Shown here: positions 13,201 to 23,651 of the stretch, piece by piece | Numbering within the stretch: the stretch's first letter is position 1 | How the letters are laid out: each line of letters starts with the position of its first letter | Assembly: GCA_000467715.1 (NCBI GenBank) | Contig: AJFK01000305.1 | Location: 124,001-188,000, forward strand | Direction of reading: 5' to 3' | Length of the DNA: 64,000 bases | Origin: Hysterium pulicare CBS 123377 | Taxonomy: Eukaryota; Ascomycota; Dothideomycetes; Hysteriales; Hysteriaceae | Position numbers and translations under genes: made by a program | The notes under the pieces: generated by a model | The model's database searches: none | Seen by the model: only the letters and a program-made list of their open reading frames with translations | Told to the model about the DNA's origin: nothing

Positions 13201-14205
13201 TGATTTGAGAATATTAGCTATGCCGGACTCCTCTGTATGCGAAGCAGGAGTACGGAATAGAAGAGAAGACAAAGATGAAGTTGCCCAGCATCGGGGATAA
13301 CGGCAACTTTGACAATTCTAGCGCATCTTTTTTTGTGCAACACTACGAGGGGAAGCTTTGACCGGTCCGCCGGTTTGGGCCGAATGCACGGGCATCACAC
13401 ATCATCCGGGCTTGGACATGCAATTGCAATCGGATTACCTTCACGTTGTTGGGCGTTCGACTGCATACTATTATACTCACTGGGTGTTCTCCTTTACCCG
13501 TCAACCAGGTTCGAATGACGGCAGCGCACAGGATATTGATATTAACGATCCTCTTCTATGGTGACACTCCTCATTAATGCGCGACGAAAATCTCGACATC
13601 TCAACAGTCATTGCAGACCCCACGCTAGTACGGACAAGGATCCATCACATCACATCACGTGCAGCACCTCCAGGATGCGCTCTCTTCTGTGCGAAAATCG
13701 GAGCAGATGTGCTTTGCTGCTATCTAGATAGATAGGCCATTCATGACTAATGAGTAAGACTGAGGTTGACCTGGAAGGCCTATGAGTAGGTTTGAATGAC
13801 GGTACAGTGGCACTGGGAGTTGTCTCGGTAGGTATCAATTTCGGGCATCATAAGTCGAGATTTCATTATTGATGATTAAGAAAAGACCATTCCATTGATT
13901 GAAGCCTCCCAATCTCCTAAACTCCGTTCCGCAAAACCTGATACTTGATCAGAAGTATGAAAGATGAAAGAGTGCCCTGATATGTACTCCGAAAAGAAGC
14001 ATCGTGTGGCCATTGCTGAAAGCAACCGCTATTGCCGTCGAGACCGCATGCAAAAGCCAAAGGAAATCACAGCCCACTCAATTTCGACCCATCCATATCC
14101 ATCATTGCCAGGGGAACTAGATCAACATGTTAGATTTTGCATCGAGCTAAAAGTAAGACGGATCGTTACCTCGGGCTGTTTGAGTCGAATATGAGGCGGA
14201 AACAT
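13201..14205. other. Intergenic region, no gene recognised
   Basis: About 1 kb between the ABC transporter start and the stop of the small secreted protein gene, both on the minus strand. It should contain the transporter promoter. The short open frames on both strands show no family features. A CACGTG core lies near 13657. Confidence 0.45.
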
Positions 14206-14700
14206 CTACTGCTCATCCTTCTGATACGGAAGGCATTCGGGAGAGCAGAATGGAGCACCGCACCAGCCATGACGGCAACCTGGCTTCTTCTTCTCGTCGC
14301 TCGGATCTGGGAAGGCCTCACGCTCGACCAAAGCATCGGTGTTCGCATCACGCTCTGTCTCACCATGAGTTCTGCGTTCTGGAGAATAAAATGGAGCATT
14401 GGACTTACCATGAATGTCCTGCTTCTTGTTCTCGTCAAAAGGGACCGAGAAAGCTCCACGTTCAGCCACACCCTCGTCATCCTCATTCTTCTGATATGGG
14501 AGACATTCGGGAGAACAGAATGGAGCGCCGCACCAGCCGTGACGGCAACCTGGTTTCTTCTTCTCGTCTTCAGGAACGGCCATCCGACCAATCAGACCAT
14601 TGGTGAGTTTGTCGTTGCGCTTGGCCACTCCGGTTTCAGCACGAGGCAAGGCTGCCGTGAGACCCATCAGGGCACCACAGATGATGAAGGTGAGTTTCAT
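14206..14700 (-). CDS. Small secreted precursor with repeated four-cysteine peptide
   Basis: Single-exon 164-residue protein that I do not recognise as a named family. Residues 1-18 form a signal peptide (MKLTFIICGALMGLTAALP), and a Kex2-like Lys-Arg follows at 27-28. The rest is three units of about 44 residues. Units 1 (47-71) and 3 (137-161) share an identical 25-residue block: three Lys, then PGCRHGWCGAPFCSPEC, then LPYQK. Cysteines are spaced C-x4-C-x4-C-x3-C. The two copies differ at seven bases, all silent, so selection has kept the peptide. The middle unit (91-114) keeps the frame of the repeat (KSNAPFYSPE) but has lost all four cysteines. Signal peptide, basic flanks and repeats fit a processed precursor: an alpha-type mating pheromone, a fungal RiPP precursor or a host-directed peptide. 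The usual pheromone core with Gly-Gln before the last Cys is missing, and no RiPP-modifying enzyme gene is nearby. Confidence 0.8.
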   Translation of the reverse strand: MKLTFIICGALMGLTAALPRAETGVAKRNDKLTNGLIGRMAVPEDEKKKPGCRHGWCGAPFCSPECLPYQKNEDDEGVAERGAFSVPFDENKKQDIHGKSNAPFYSPERRTHGETERDANTDALVEREAFPDPSDEKKKPGCRHGWCGAPFCSPECLPYQKDEQ

Positions 14701-14837
14701 GGTCGTAGTCTTGATAGAGGTAGTTGATGTTTCAATTGGTGAAGAATGACAACTGTGAGTGTCGTGGATAGCAATAAATGACTGCCTGATAAAGAAGAGT
14801 AGTGAGTAGGGTAGTGTATGGATGTAGTGTAGGAATG

Positions 14838-14890
14838 TGTGGATGTGGGTGTAGGTGAGTTGGTGAGTTGGTGGGTTGGTGTCGAGGTTG
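14838..14890. repeat. GTTGGTGA-type short tandem repeat in the leader of the repeat-peptide gene
   Basis: On the plus strand the segment reads as imperfect copies of GAGTTGGTG. On the gene's strand it is a CA/AACTCACC-rich leader between the putative TATA box and the start codon at 14700. Pyrimidine- and CA-rich leaders are common in strongly expressed fungal genes; a role here is only inferred. Confidence 0.5.
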
Positions 14891-14943
14891 TCGAGAGAAT
14901 GAGAGGGTGAGGAAAAGTCAATTGAGGTGAGTCAAGGACATGG

Positions 14944-14952
14944 CTTATATGC
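14944..14952 (-). promoter_or_regulatory. Putative TATA box of the repeat-peptide gene
   Basis: The minus strand reads GCATATAAG about 245 bases upstream of the start codon at 14700. A clear TATA element followed by a simple-sequence leader is what one expects of a regulated, strongly expressed fungal gene. Assigned from sequence and position only. Confidence 0.4.
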
Positions 14953-15879
14953 TCTTGCTACTGTCTCTGCATTGGCCACTCTCTCTTTCCTCCTACGAGC
15001 ACACTGTTTTGTCACGAGGATAAGTCGACGCGCAAGTTTTGCAAGAGGGATACGGTAATTCACGGCTAGGACTTCACTCAGAACCCAACGTACCTGACCG
15101 CTACACTGAACCTGACTGCAACTACTCTGTACCAAATCACATGGCGACCGCCTTATTCCCCTCACGAGGCCATCTTAGGGGGATGATGATAGGAACATGG
15201 AGGTGCTAGCCTTCCAACTTTAAGAAATGCCGCACTGAACCTTCTGTAAATCAATCGATGCACGTACATAAACACACAGACCCAAAGCCAAGTACTCCAT
15301 CATTTGACTCAAGCCGAACAGCTGAGCAAAGAAACAAGAGGCAGTATCAGGCATGTGAACCGTAAGAGTTACCATCCCACACGTTCCAAGGAGGCAAATG
15401 TACCACGAGCCGCATACACGTCTCGACCACATGGGTAGCACGGCCGTTGTGCCGTGTACCGCAAGATCGTGCCTGCCTGCCCAACCACCTTCTACATCAC
15501 TTCTGGCATGACCCTGAAGCTGATGATCATGCTCAACCCGTGTCACATGGAGAAGTTATCGCCCCGAAGCTACCTACTGTATCGAGAAGGCTACCCCATC
15601 CAGCGCCTACCAAAATCAGAATCTACCCAATCGAGCAGTTACCTACCTAAGTAATCGCCACCTAACACGCAGAAGCTGTCTACCCATGCGCATGAGACTC
15701 GTAATGCAAAGCGCCTTCCACACCCTTGAGAAGGAAAGGGAAAAGCTAAGTATGAGTGAAGTACTAAATGAGGTAGAAAAGGATATCGTTCACACTCATG
15801 GATCAGACTAGAAAGTAAAACTCGGTACTTCAGAGAAGCATCGTCCAGGTATACGAAGCCCACGCAGTACAAAAGCAGT
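14953..15879. other. Intergenic region, no gene recognised
   Basis: Lies upstream of the repeat-peptide gene and downstream of the USP-like gene. Open frames of 66-112 codons occur on both strands, but none has a signal, domain or splice-supported extension that I can defend. Confidence 0.4.
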
Positions 15880-16110
15880 CGTTCACAATGAATCGGTGCC
15901 ATGATTCTGCGGGATTCTAACTTCACGTTTCCAACACAACCAGTAACAGAAGTCGGCGCGGACAACAATTTCAACATCCGCTGAGGACCAGGTATTCCTC
16001 TTCAATCGTAATACCAAGCTCAACCCTGTATGCGCCTAGGCAAAAAAGAGCCGTTACGGAGCCTGATGCGCAGCCCAGATCACAACGAATTACGGCACCC
16101 AATGTTGATT
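15880..16110. repeat. Dispersed repeat, copy A
   Basis: One of four related segments in the window. Shared words with copy B, in the same order, include ATTCTAACTTCAC (A 15914, B 59896), GACAACAA, CAACATCCGCTGAGG / CGACATTAGCTGAGG, TGTATGCGC and GAGCCGTTACGGAGCC / GAGTCGTTGCGAGGC. Its right end matches copy D: TGCGCAG, then ATTACGGCACCC. Divergence is roughly 25-35 percent by eye. There are no visible terminal repeats and no coding capacity. The family is unknown to me. Confidence 0.7.
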
Positions 16111-16387
16111 CAACTTCTCTTTCCAAACTTTCACAGACAGCACAATATCATTTACAGCAAGTAGTCACTCACACTCGACCACACACTTCCCACCCCTCAA
16201 TAAGACCATCCTACAAGGTCAATCCCCAAACGCCTCATCTCCCCCCTCGCCAACAAAGAGCGCCACAGTGTAATGAATCACGATAGACCACGCCCTCCAA
16301 TTCCCACGCTCCTCGACAAAGAACCTCAAGAACAACGGAACTGCCCAACTAGAACTATGCGGCTCCCTCTCCAATCGGACGCGCACC

Positions 16388-19243
16388 TCAACGCCTATTG
16401 GACCCAGCCGGGGCCGCAAATTCAATATGTTCAACTCTATCCTCTTCTTGCGTCTGCGCTTGGATGTGCGAGTGCTGCTGCTGCTGCTGGGACGTCGGCG
16501 CCGTGCTCCTGTCACCCACGTCAGCCATACTGACATCAGTGTTCTGGCTTGCGGTTCCCAAGTCACGCAGATTCGCACCGCCAACAAGATCCCCGGACGT
16601 CTCTCCAAGAGTCCCATGGATGCTGCCGACTTCCTGCATCTCGACGTCGTTCCGGCCCATCGTCTCGTCCGTGTTCGGCGTGAGCGTGCTAGAGCTGAAC
16701 CCGCTGTCGTGTTGACTGTTCAACCATTCCGCACCACTCATTTCCTCATACGGTTTCTTGTCTGTATACCAGACGGGTTCAAGAGAATTGGCGCCAGCAG
16801 AATGGTAGGCAGGTGGGTTGGCATTCAGGTCGTCGGTATCCCAGTGCGCAGATGATAATTCTTCCATAAAAGCGAGGTTGTCTTTTTTGACGAAGGTCTG
16901 GGTGGGGACGAGTTAGAAAATAAGGGACAATGAAAGGACTCGGAACAGAACATGTGAATGTGGACTCACCTCTAGGGGTTTGGGAAGAGGCTCTGAAGGA
17001 TGGGAGAGGGCGGTTTCGTTGGCGTAGACAAGAAGGGCACTGGAGTGTTGTTCGCTTGCCTCCTTGAGTACGGTGCGCTCATCGACTTTCTGTTCGAAAA
17101 TCAGTGTTATTAGCTTGGAAGAAGGCCTGCAGAGGCCAGAACTAGTATAGATGCGACCACATACCTCTCTGATAATGATCGGATCAGGATTGTCAATTGT
17201 GTATTGAATTTGCCACCATTGCATAGCCCCCGGAACATCAGAATTGATATCCGGATGAAGAACATATATGATGTTAGGCTTTGTCGAAACACCTCTTAGC
17301 TTGAATGGAGATTTTAAGGATTCTATTGGATGTGAAAGCGATTGGGCGTTGCCATCGTCGGCTGGCGCTTTCGTGGAGTCGCCTGGATCGTCGATAGGGC
17401 CCCTGAAGAGGCTCGAAATCTTGTCAAGCGTCTCCTGGATGTTCTTTCTGTGCTCATCTAGGCCTAGCAATGATCAGCGATTGTAAGAGTTTTAGTTCGT
17501 AATATAAAGTACCTTGAAGCTTGCGTTCAATGTTCTGGTAGACCGACTGGAGCTGCTCAAGAATGGCTGTGTTCTGAGGATCTTCGATCAAATCTCCTTC
17601 CGTCGGTTCAAACGCCTTCATGCTTGTTTTTAGCATATCCAACGCATCCAGCTCTTTGCCGGTCTTTGCATCGTGATGATACTTGAGTTTCCTTGATTGA
17701 TTGTCAATCTGAGCGATCTCTTCCTGGTACTTCTTCATCTCCTGGGACATTCCCAGTATTTCCCGGGAATTGCTCTCCAGGTAACGATCTGCGTAGAATG
17801 TAGAGGGTATCTTAACGTGCAGACTCTTTGCATCCTGTCTAGACGAAAACACTTTCATCAATAGCACGTTACTGAGCTTGACAACCGATGCATTGCCGGC
17901 TTCAGCTGAGAACAGATGGTCATCTAAAACGTCGTAGAGGGTTATTGGCTCGCCTGGCGTTGGATGTATTGCAGCAGCATCGAGGAACCAGGATTCCACG
18001 TGGTCACCTGCCGCATTCACGACATTGCGTAAAACGCCGTCCAATTCAAAGGCTGAGTTTTGTTTTTGTATTGCTTTCCCCCAAGCTATTAGGAACTTGA
18101 GAGAGTCTGTGCAGTTATTGTGATCGGCTTGGATTTCAGTGACCTTCATGAAAGCATCTAATTGCCGTATTGGCTCCACGGTGGCATATGCTCGACTCGT
18201 ATTATCCAAGAAAGCCATTATCCGCTGCGTCTCATAGATTAGATCTTGCTCGGAGAATGTGGAGGAGTCAGTGCCGTATTCGACGGCACGAGCTTGGATG
18301 ATGGCTGTTCCCTTCCACCACTCTGCATTGCTGCCATAGTCAGGTATTATGAGTTCCGGAGCAAGGAGAGCGGATCGAAAAAGTGGTATTGAGTGCAGTA
18401 TCGTCAGCAGCGCCGGCAGATAGTCCTCGTTTGGTAAAGGTTTAAGGAAAGCAGGCCCATTCTCTTCGCGGCTTCGCTGGTTCGTTGCGACATCAGGAAT
18501 GTATTCAATCGCTGTACTGGCGGGCACTAGAGACCATTGATTACTATCATAAAAGTCTTTTGTTGCAGGCCCAAAGCAAGGCCTATCGTTACCTATAACA
18601 CCGGACTCTTGATCATTCTTCTCTACACCTATGAACCGCGTCAGCTATTCCAATGCTCCTATTCTGCACGGAAATGTTTTATGGGAGGTGAAACTGACTC
18701 GGAAGTGGGACATCTCCCATTGTACTGTCCGCTCTGGAGCGGTGACTCGTCCTCGAGGGTGGTCGGCTTGGGGCAGCGCTACGTGAGTAATTGTTGGCTC
18801 CTGAGGCATAATCAGGCATGCGCTCAATTTTGAATGCTAGTCGATTGCACATGTTAGAATACTGACAGCCAAACTCATCGATTTATACTTACAAGGAATA
18901 TTTGAGCTACCCTGCTGACCATACTCAGGTTGCTGACCATTTCTGTCTGTCTCAAAGAGGCTATTGTCCCAAGCCTGGCCCTGAACATATCCAAGTTTGC
19001 GCCTTAGTGCTTGATACCAAGTATTTGAGGATGGTTGCCCACCTCAATTGTTGAAAGTCCACTGTCGAAGAAATTATTCACTGCGGTATTCAAGTCGTTG
19101 TTAGAAGCCTGTTCAGCACTATTAGTTGGGTTGGTAGGGAAAATTGGACTGGCGACTGGTACCCTCAAAAGCTTGCGAGCTTGATCAGGGGAGATTTGGT
19201 ATTCAACAAAAGCGAGAAGGTTTTCAACGAGTCCTTCTGCCAT
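16388..19243 (-). CDS. UBA-like / USP-like ubiquitin-binding protein, apparently without protease residues
   Basis: Fungal ubiquitin-interaction protein of roughly 770 residues in many short exons. Exon 1 (from ATG 19243) gives a UBA-like helical segment, FVEYQISPDQARKLL, then AVNNFFDSGLSTI. Small exons near 18985-18640 supply QAWDNSLFETDRNGQQ and a Ser/Arg-rich linker. The long exon 17454-18527 begins around FGPATKDFYDSNQWSLV and contains PAFLKPLPNEDYLPALLTIL, where active USPs have the NxGNTCY cysteine box. The late exons contain MQWWQIQY and VDERTVLKEASEQHSSALL, which resemble the C-terminal strands of USP domains, but I see no catalytic His box. A coiled segment (EMKKYQEEIAQIDNQSRKL) lies between. 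The last exon is polar with a poly-Gln run (16477-16496) and ends at 16388. Most likely a non-catalytic USP homologue that binds ubiquitin. The family link to USP25/28-like proteins is by motif resemblance only. Confidence 0.68.
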
Positions 19244-19753
19244 GGCGACGGAATATGCTGTTCTCTAAGGAGGGTGGTAATAATGCCGTAAAGGTGGGAT
19301 GGAAGAGTGAGGGCGGGGTGAGGCTGGGTGCTGTTCGTCTCATGGGTAACTGCCAAACGAAGGAGGGTGTTTGCTTGTCGGTCAATGGGAATTGGGTAGT
19401 TGCGGATTGTTGCAGTAGCTCTTGGTGTGATAGCTGAGCAGTCCCGTAGCAGTTGACACGGTGAGCGCGTAGCCTTACCTCATGCATGTAAACCGAAGCT
19501 AAACAGTAGCGGGCCCGTGCTCAAGCTTGCCGCAGCGCCTCTCCTGCAGTACCAACAGAGAGTTGAGCAGGCAGGTATGTAAGATTGGTTCGTTATTAGG
19601 ACTCTTATTATCTACATTTGATATGACCGTCCCGATACTAGGCATGTCCCTTGAGACTATTATACAGCACTACCTCTTACAATGACGTTGTACACAATGT
19701 TTTACAGGGTTCTTCGAGAAATGCAATCCAAACGCCTTCCATGCCGCTTTAAA
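19244..19753. other. Intergenic region, no gene recognised
   Basis: About 510 bases between the start of the USP-like gene and the stop of Pet127, both on the minus strand. Presumed promoter plus 3' flank; no distinct motif was recognised. Confidence 0.45.
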
Positions 19754-22700
19754 CTACTTCCCTTCCGAATCTGCATCCAAATCTCCTTTCAGCGTTGCGT
19801 CTCCCGTAACGTCTGCCGACCCCTCCGATAGGTGATTAGCCTCCCCATCAGCTTCATGCTGCCCAGAAATGCTTTGAGATTGTAACGAATCTGCAACCTC
19901 CTCCGAGATAGGACCAAGTGGCTTGAACATGCGTTTCCCGAGTCTTTCATCGATGGCGTCCTGCTCTGCTCTCCAGTCCCGGCCCTTTTGTGTGTAGTGT
20001 CGAAGTTTAGATCGGAAATACTCCCAAGCCTTGTCCTCGTCGGAGTGTTCCAATGCTTTACGACGACGACGTTTAAGGGCATTATATGACGTAAGCGATT
20101 GTCTGAGGGACATTTCGTCGAGATGATATTCAATCATCCATGTATCGTCAGGTTTGAGATTCTCCGGGCGCTTGACGAAAGCACCGTTGACACGATTGCG
20201 GACGGTAAGGGTCATGCCCAAAACCAATTCACTTGGAGCCTCACTATCGCCGGTCTTTCCCGATTCCGTGGCATTATCGGTAGATGGTATTTCAGTCTCG
20301 TTCTGACCGGCTCGTCCCAAAACTCCGTCGTTCTCCTCCGTCTCTTCGGCAAGTTCATTCTCAGTATGAATTTCGGAAAGCTCTCCTTCCGATTCGACAT
20401 CTTCATCTTCTTCGACAAGGTCATCCACTACTTCTTCGTCCGTTTTCATGGGAGGTTGTCGCTTGTCTTTGAGCCAATTTCCATCTTCAGCCGCTTCCTG
20501 AAGATGCTCTTCGTTGATTTCCTCATCGACACGGCTCTGGATTTCCTGCCATTCCTCTTGGGTTTTTGGATGGTGCCGGTCAAGGCCAATGATAGATCTC
20601 TCGAATTCTAACGCTTTGTCTTTTTGCGAACTCTGAATTTCCTCAATTTGCTCTTCTGTCACTGGCTCGGCAAAGATATACATGAAGGGGGTCTCGGCTT
20701 CTCGAGTTTCGAAATGCAATCGAATAGACTAGATATGTGAGTTTTGGGAAATCTTGGAATGTGTGATGGGTCTTTACCTGTTCAGGAAACTTCTTCGTTG
20801 CACGATCAAGCACCTCACTTAACAATTGAACACTAAGCTTGAATTCCTGATCTCCTAGACAAGTATCGCTCTGGCCATGAAGGGTCAGATCCATATCCGA
20901 TAAGCTGATGTATTGGAACCCGAAGATGCGCTCGATGTTGTGGTATGCGACAAAGATCCCATCCATTCGACCCATGCGAACTTGAAGAGAGTACTTCAAC
21001 ATGGTAGATCTCGTCATGTCAAAATACTCGCGTTCAAATGACTCCCACTCTCCATGAGCGTAGCGAAGCTGATAGCCGACGCCTTGCTCAGGCGCAGTAG
21101 CTTCCATTCGAATGGTCACAACGGCTCTTGTCTTGACGTCAAATACTCCAGTACCTGGAAGTCGTGGGTCCTGCGCATCTAGCTGAGAACGCACGAGGAC
21201 GTTACCCAGTTGCGAATAATGATACGATTTGCCTTCCTCGTCTTCTTCCTTTGGTGCCTGTTCTGGATTTGATTTACGATACTTCTCGAACTCATGAGCA
21301 GGGCTGGTCAGTAGCTTTTCCAACGAATTCCCCAGCCAAGACATGATGTTGGGTGTGTCAAACTGTTTGTCAGAATCGATAGCATAGGTTCCATCTTTCC
21401 AGCGCAAGAAAATAGCATTTGGAGAAGTCTGGATTTTTGTAAACTTTTCCGAAATGATGGGAAACTGTCTTGAGAGCATTTTGAGATTCAAAGGCCGCCA
21501 ATTCGATAGCAGGTAGTGAAAATGAGTTAACGCCCCCGATAAACTGGAAGTTGACCCGGTGTACTTTACGCCCAAGTCTTTCGCTAGGTTGATAAGCCCC
21601 TTATCTTCCGAGGACGTCATAAACTTGCTGAGAGCGCCGAAATCAAATTCTTGGGCTGGCATGATCTTTTCGAGATAGGGGTCAAAATTGTAAACGCGGG
21701 ATCGAGGATCCTGCAAGCGATACACGCCAGGGTTGAATAAGACACGATCTAGGGCATGAGATAGCATGGGAACAGGAGGCATGCTGACATCAATAGCTTT
21801 GAATTCCAGTTCTTCGGGGGAGAGTTGCTGAACGTCTAACATGTCCGAAGGGGATTTGCGCTTGCGTTTTGCGGACAGAGCCTCTTTGAGTGAGGTCAAT
21901 TGGGTCTGCGTTTTGGTGTTTGCGAGGAGCGCATCTTTCAAAGACAGGGAGGGTTTAGGCGGTTTAGGAAGTTTAAGGCTCAATATAGGGCCGTCCGACT
22001 GAACTTTGCGTACTCGTGTACGCGTGCCTAACTTCCGGGCTCGGAGGCGACCTTTCTTCAACAGTCTGGACAAAGCGCTAGATACAGCATTACTATTAGC
22101 TTCCCCTCTTGCAAATGCCACAGACTTCAGAGTTTTAGGCCTAGAGTTCCTGAGTTTCGTTGATTTCACTGCGTTTTCCAGAACCAGGTCTAAATCCTCC
22201 GAACTCCCTATTTCCGATTCCTTGGTGTTCTTTTTGGCGGCCTTGCCCTTTCCCGGAACGTTTGATGTTTCCACACTCATTGTAATGTCTCCCTGGGCTT
22301 TCTTCTGGGGCTTCTTCTGAGACCTTTTCTGGGCTTCGTGGGCTTCCCTGTTTGCTTTTCTGCGCTGACGCCTGGTCGTTCTCTGTACCATCTCAGACTT
22401 TTCTCCATTTTGATCCAAAGTTGAGGCGGCTTTGACTGGTGAAGACCTTTTTTCAGCCTTCTTTTGATCCTTCCCTTCTTTCTTCATAACATCCTTTTGT
22501 GCCGCCGTGGGCTTCAATTCAACCTGGTCGGGTATTGAGGTGACTTTAGATGGCGATGATTCCTTCCCAGCCTTCTTGCGATCTTTTTTCTCTGCCTTCA
22601 TAACCTCCTTTTGTGTCACCGTGGACTGGTCTCCATCCTGCCCAGGCCGGCCACTTCCAGCAGACCCTGACTTGAGCTTCGCAAAGTGCATGCGATGCAC

Positions 22701-22874
22701 GGCATCATCGCTAGCGAGGGCAATGGGGATTTCAGGCGGGACATCATCAGGTTGATTGGCGCGAGAGTTGTGGAGGGTCCTTGGACGAGGAACGGGATCG
22801 TTCTTAGCTAGACAATATGAACAGACGTAGGAATTGGGAAGCCTCGAGACATTGAAGATGCGGCGGGTGAGCAT
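19754..22874 (-). CDS. PET127: Mitochondrial RNA-processing protein Pet127 homologue
   Basis: In yeast Pet127 is a mitochondrial membrane-associated protein needed for 5' processing and turnover of mitochondrial mRNAs. Two exons are separated by one intron (about 20730-20778). The splice joins KKFPEQ to SIRLHFETREAETPF in phase, giving about 1050 residues. The N terminus (MLTRRIFNVSRLPNSYVCSY) is a good mitochondrial targeting peptide. A long Lys/Arg/Ser-rich, probably disordered stretch follows to about residue 330. The conserved core begins at DVSMPPVPMLSHALDRVLF and includes NPGVYRLQDPRSRVYNFDPY and ARAVVTIRMEA-like sequence (TRAVVTIRMEATAPEQG). The C-terminal exon ends in an acidic Glu/Asp-rich tail. 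The length exceeds yeast Pet127 (about 800 residues), mainly because of the two disordered ends. Confidence 0.85.
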
Positions 22875-23651
22875 CGAGGGAATGTAGATACAGAAAAGAG
22901 CGTTGGGAGAAACAAGACCCTTTCACGAAGCGGACTGTCAGGGCTGTTAAGAAATGTGGCGGCGAAGAGTTGTTCCGGCCCGAACGCGGAAGCATGAGTG
23001 CTCAGGGCATGCAGCCAGCCAAGATATCGGGCTATCATCTATCAACGGGCTTGCCACATAGCCTTTTGGATGCTGTCATGGATTCTAGATAGTGATTGTC
23101 GTGATGATACATCTGCCCTGGCTGCCACTCTCGTCCTCTCCTCTTCACGCGTCCGGGCTGGAACCAGTTGGCGCAGGGCACGCCAGTCCCGTCAGATTGA
23201 GATTGGCCGGAGATTTGATGCGGCGTTTACAGTTGCACTGCACATATGGCGGATCACCGTGGATCACCGTGGATGATGCAACGCCTTGCGTGCACATAGT
23301 GAAAACAGGCGACCGGGCCAGCTTTCTGCCAGGTCCACCCGCTCGTCTTCTCTGCTTGCTTGCGGGCACGAGATGCGCTGATGTCCTCACTATTAATTTT
23401 CCAATTCTCCCGCCACCCAACGCGTTCCCTGACGATAGACCATGCCCAGCGGTCCACCCCTCGACCGCCAATCAACACCTCCGATACTGCTGCTCTGATT
23501 GGGCCTGCTCCACTACCATCCTTTGCTTCCTGGCCCGCTCTGAAGGCGTTTCGCGCCCCAAATCCCATTACATTCCCTTCGTCGAGCCCGCAGACGGCCC
23601 ATTGCCTGCCACTTTCCCTTCGCTGCTGACCTTTTCGCATGGTCGCTCACA
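22875..23651. promoter_or_regulatory. Divergent promoter region between Pet127 and the PH-LRR gene
   Basis: The two flanking genes point away from each other, so about 780 bases must hold both promoters. An 11-base direct repeat (GATCACCGTGG) occurs twice in a row near 23253-23273. No TATA box is obvious. Overlapping open frames on both strands show no protein features. Confidence 0.4.

Noticed and set aside
14206-14700. Calling the repeat-peptide gene a confirmed alpha-pheromone or RiPP precursor
   Set aside because: The Gly-Gln pheromone core is missing and no DUF3328/UstY-type or other maturation gene is seen nearby; kept as hypotheses only.
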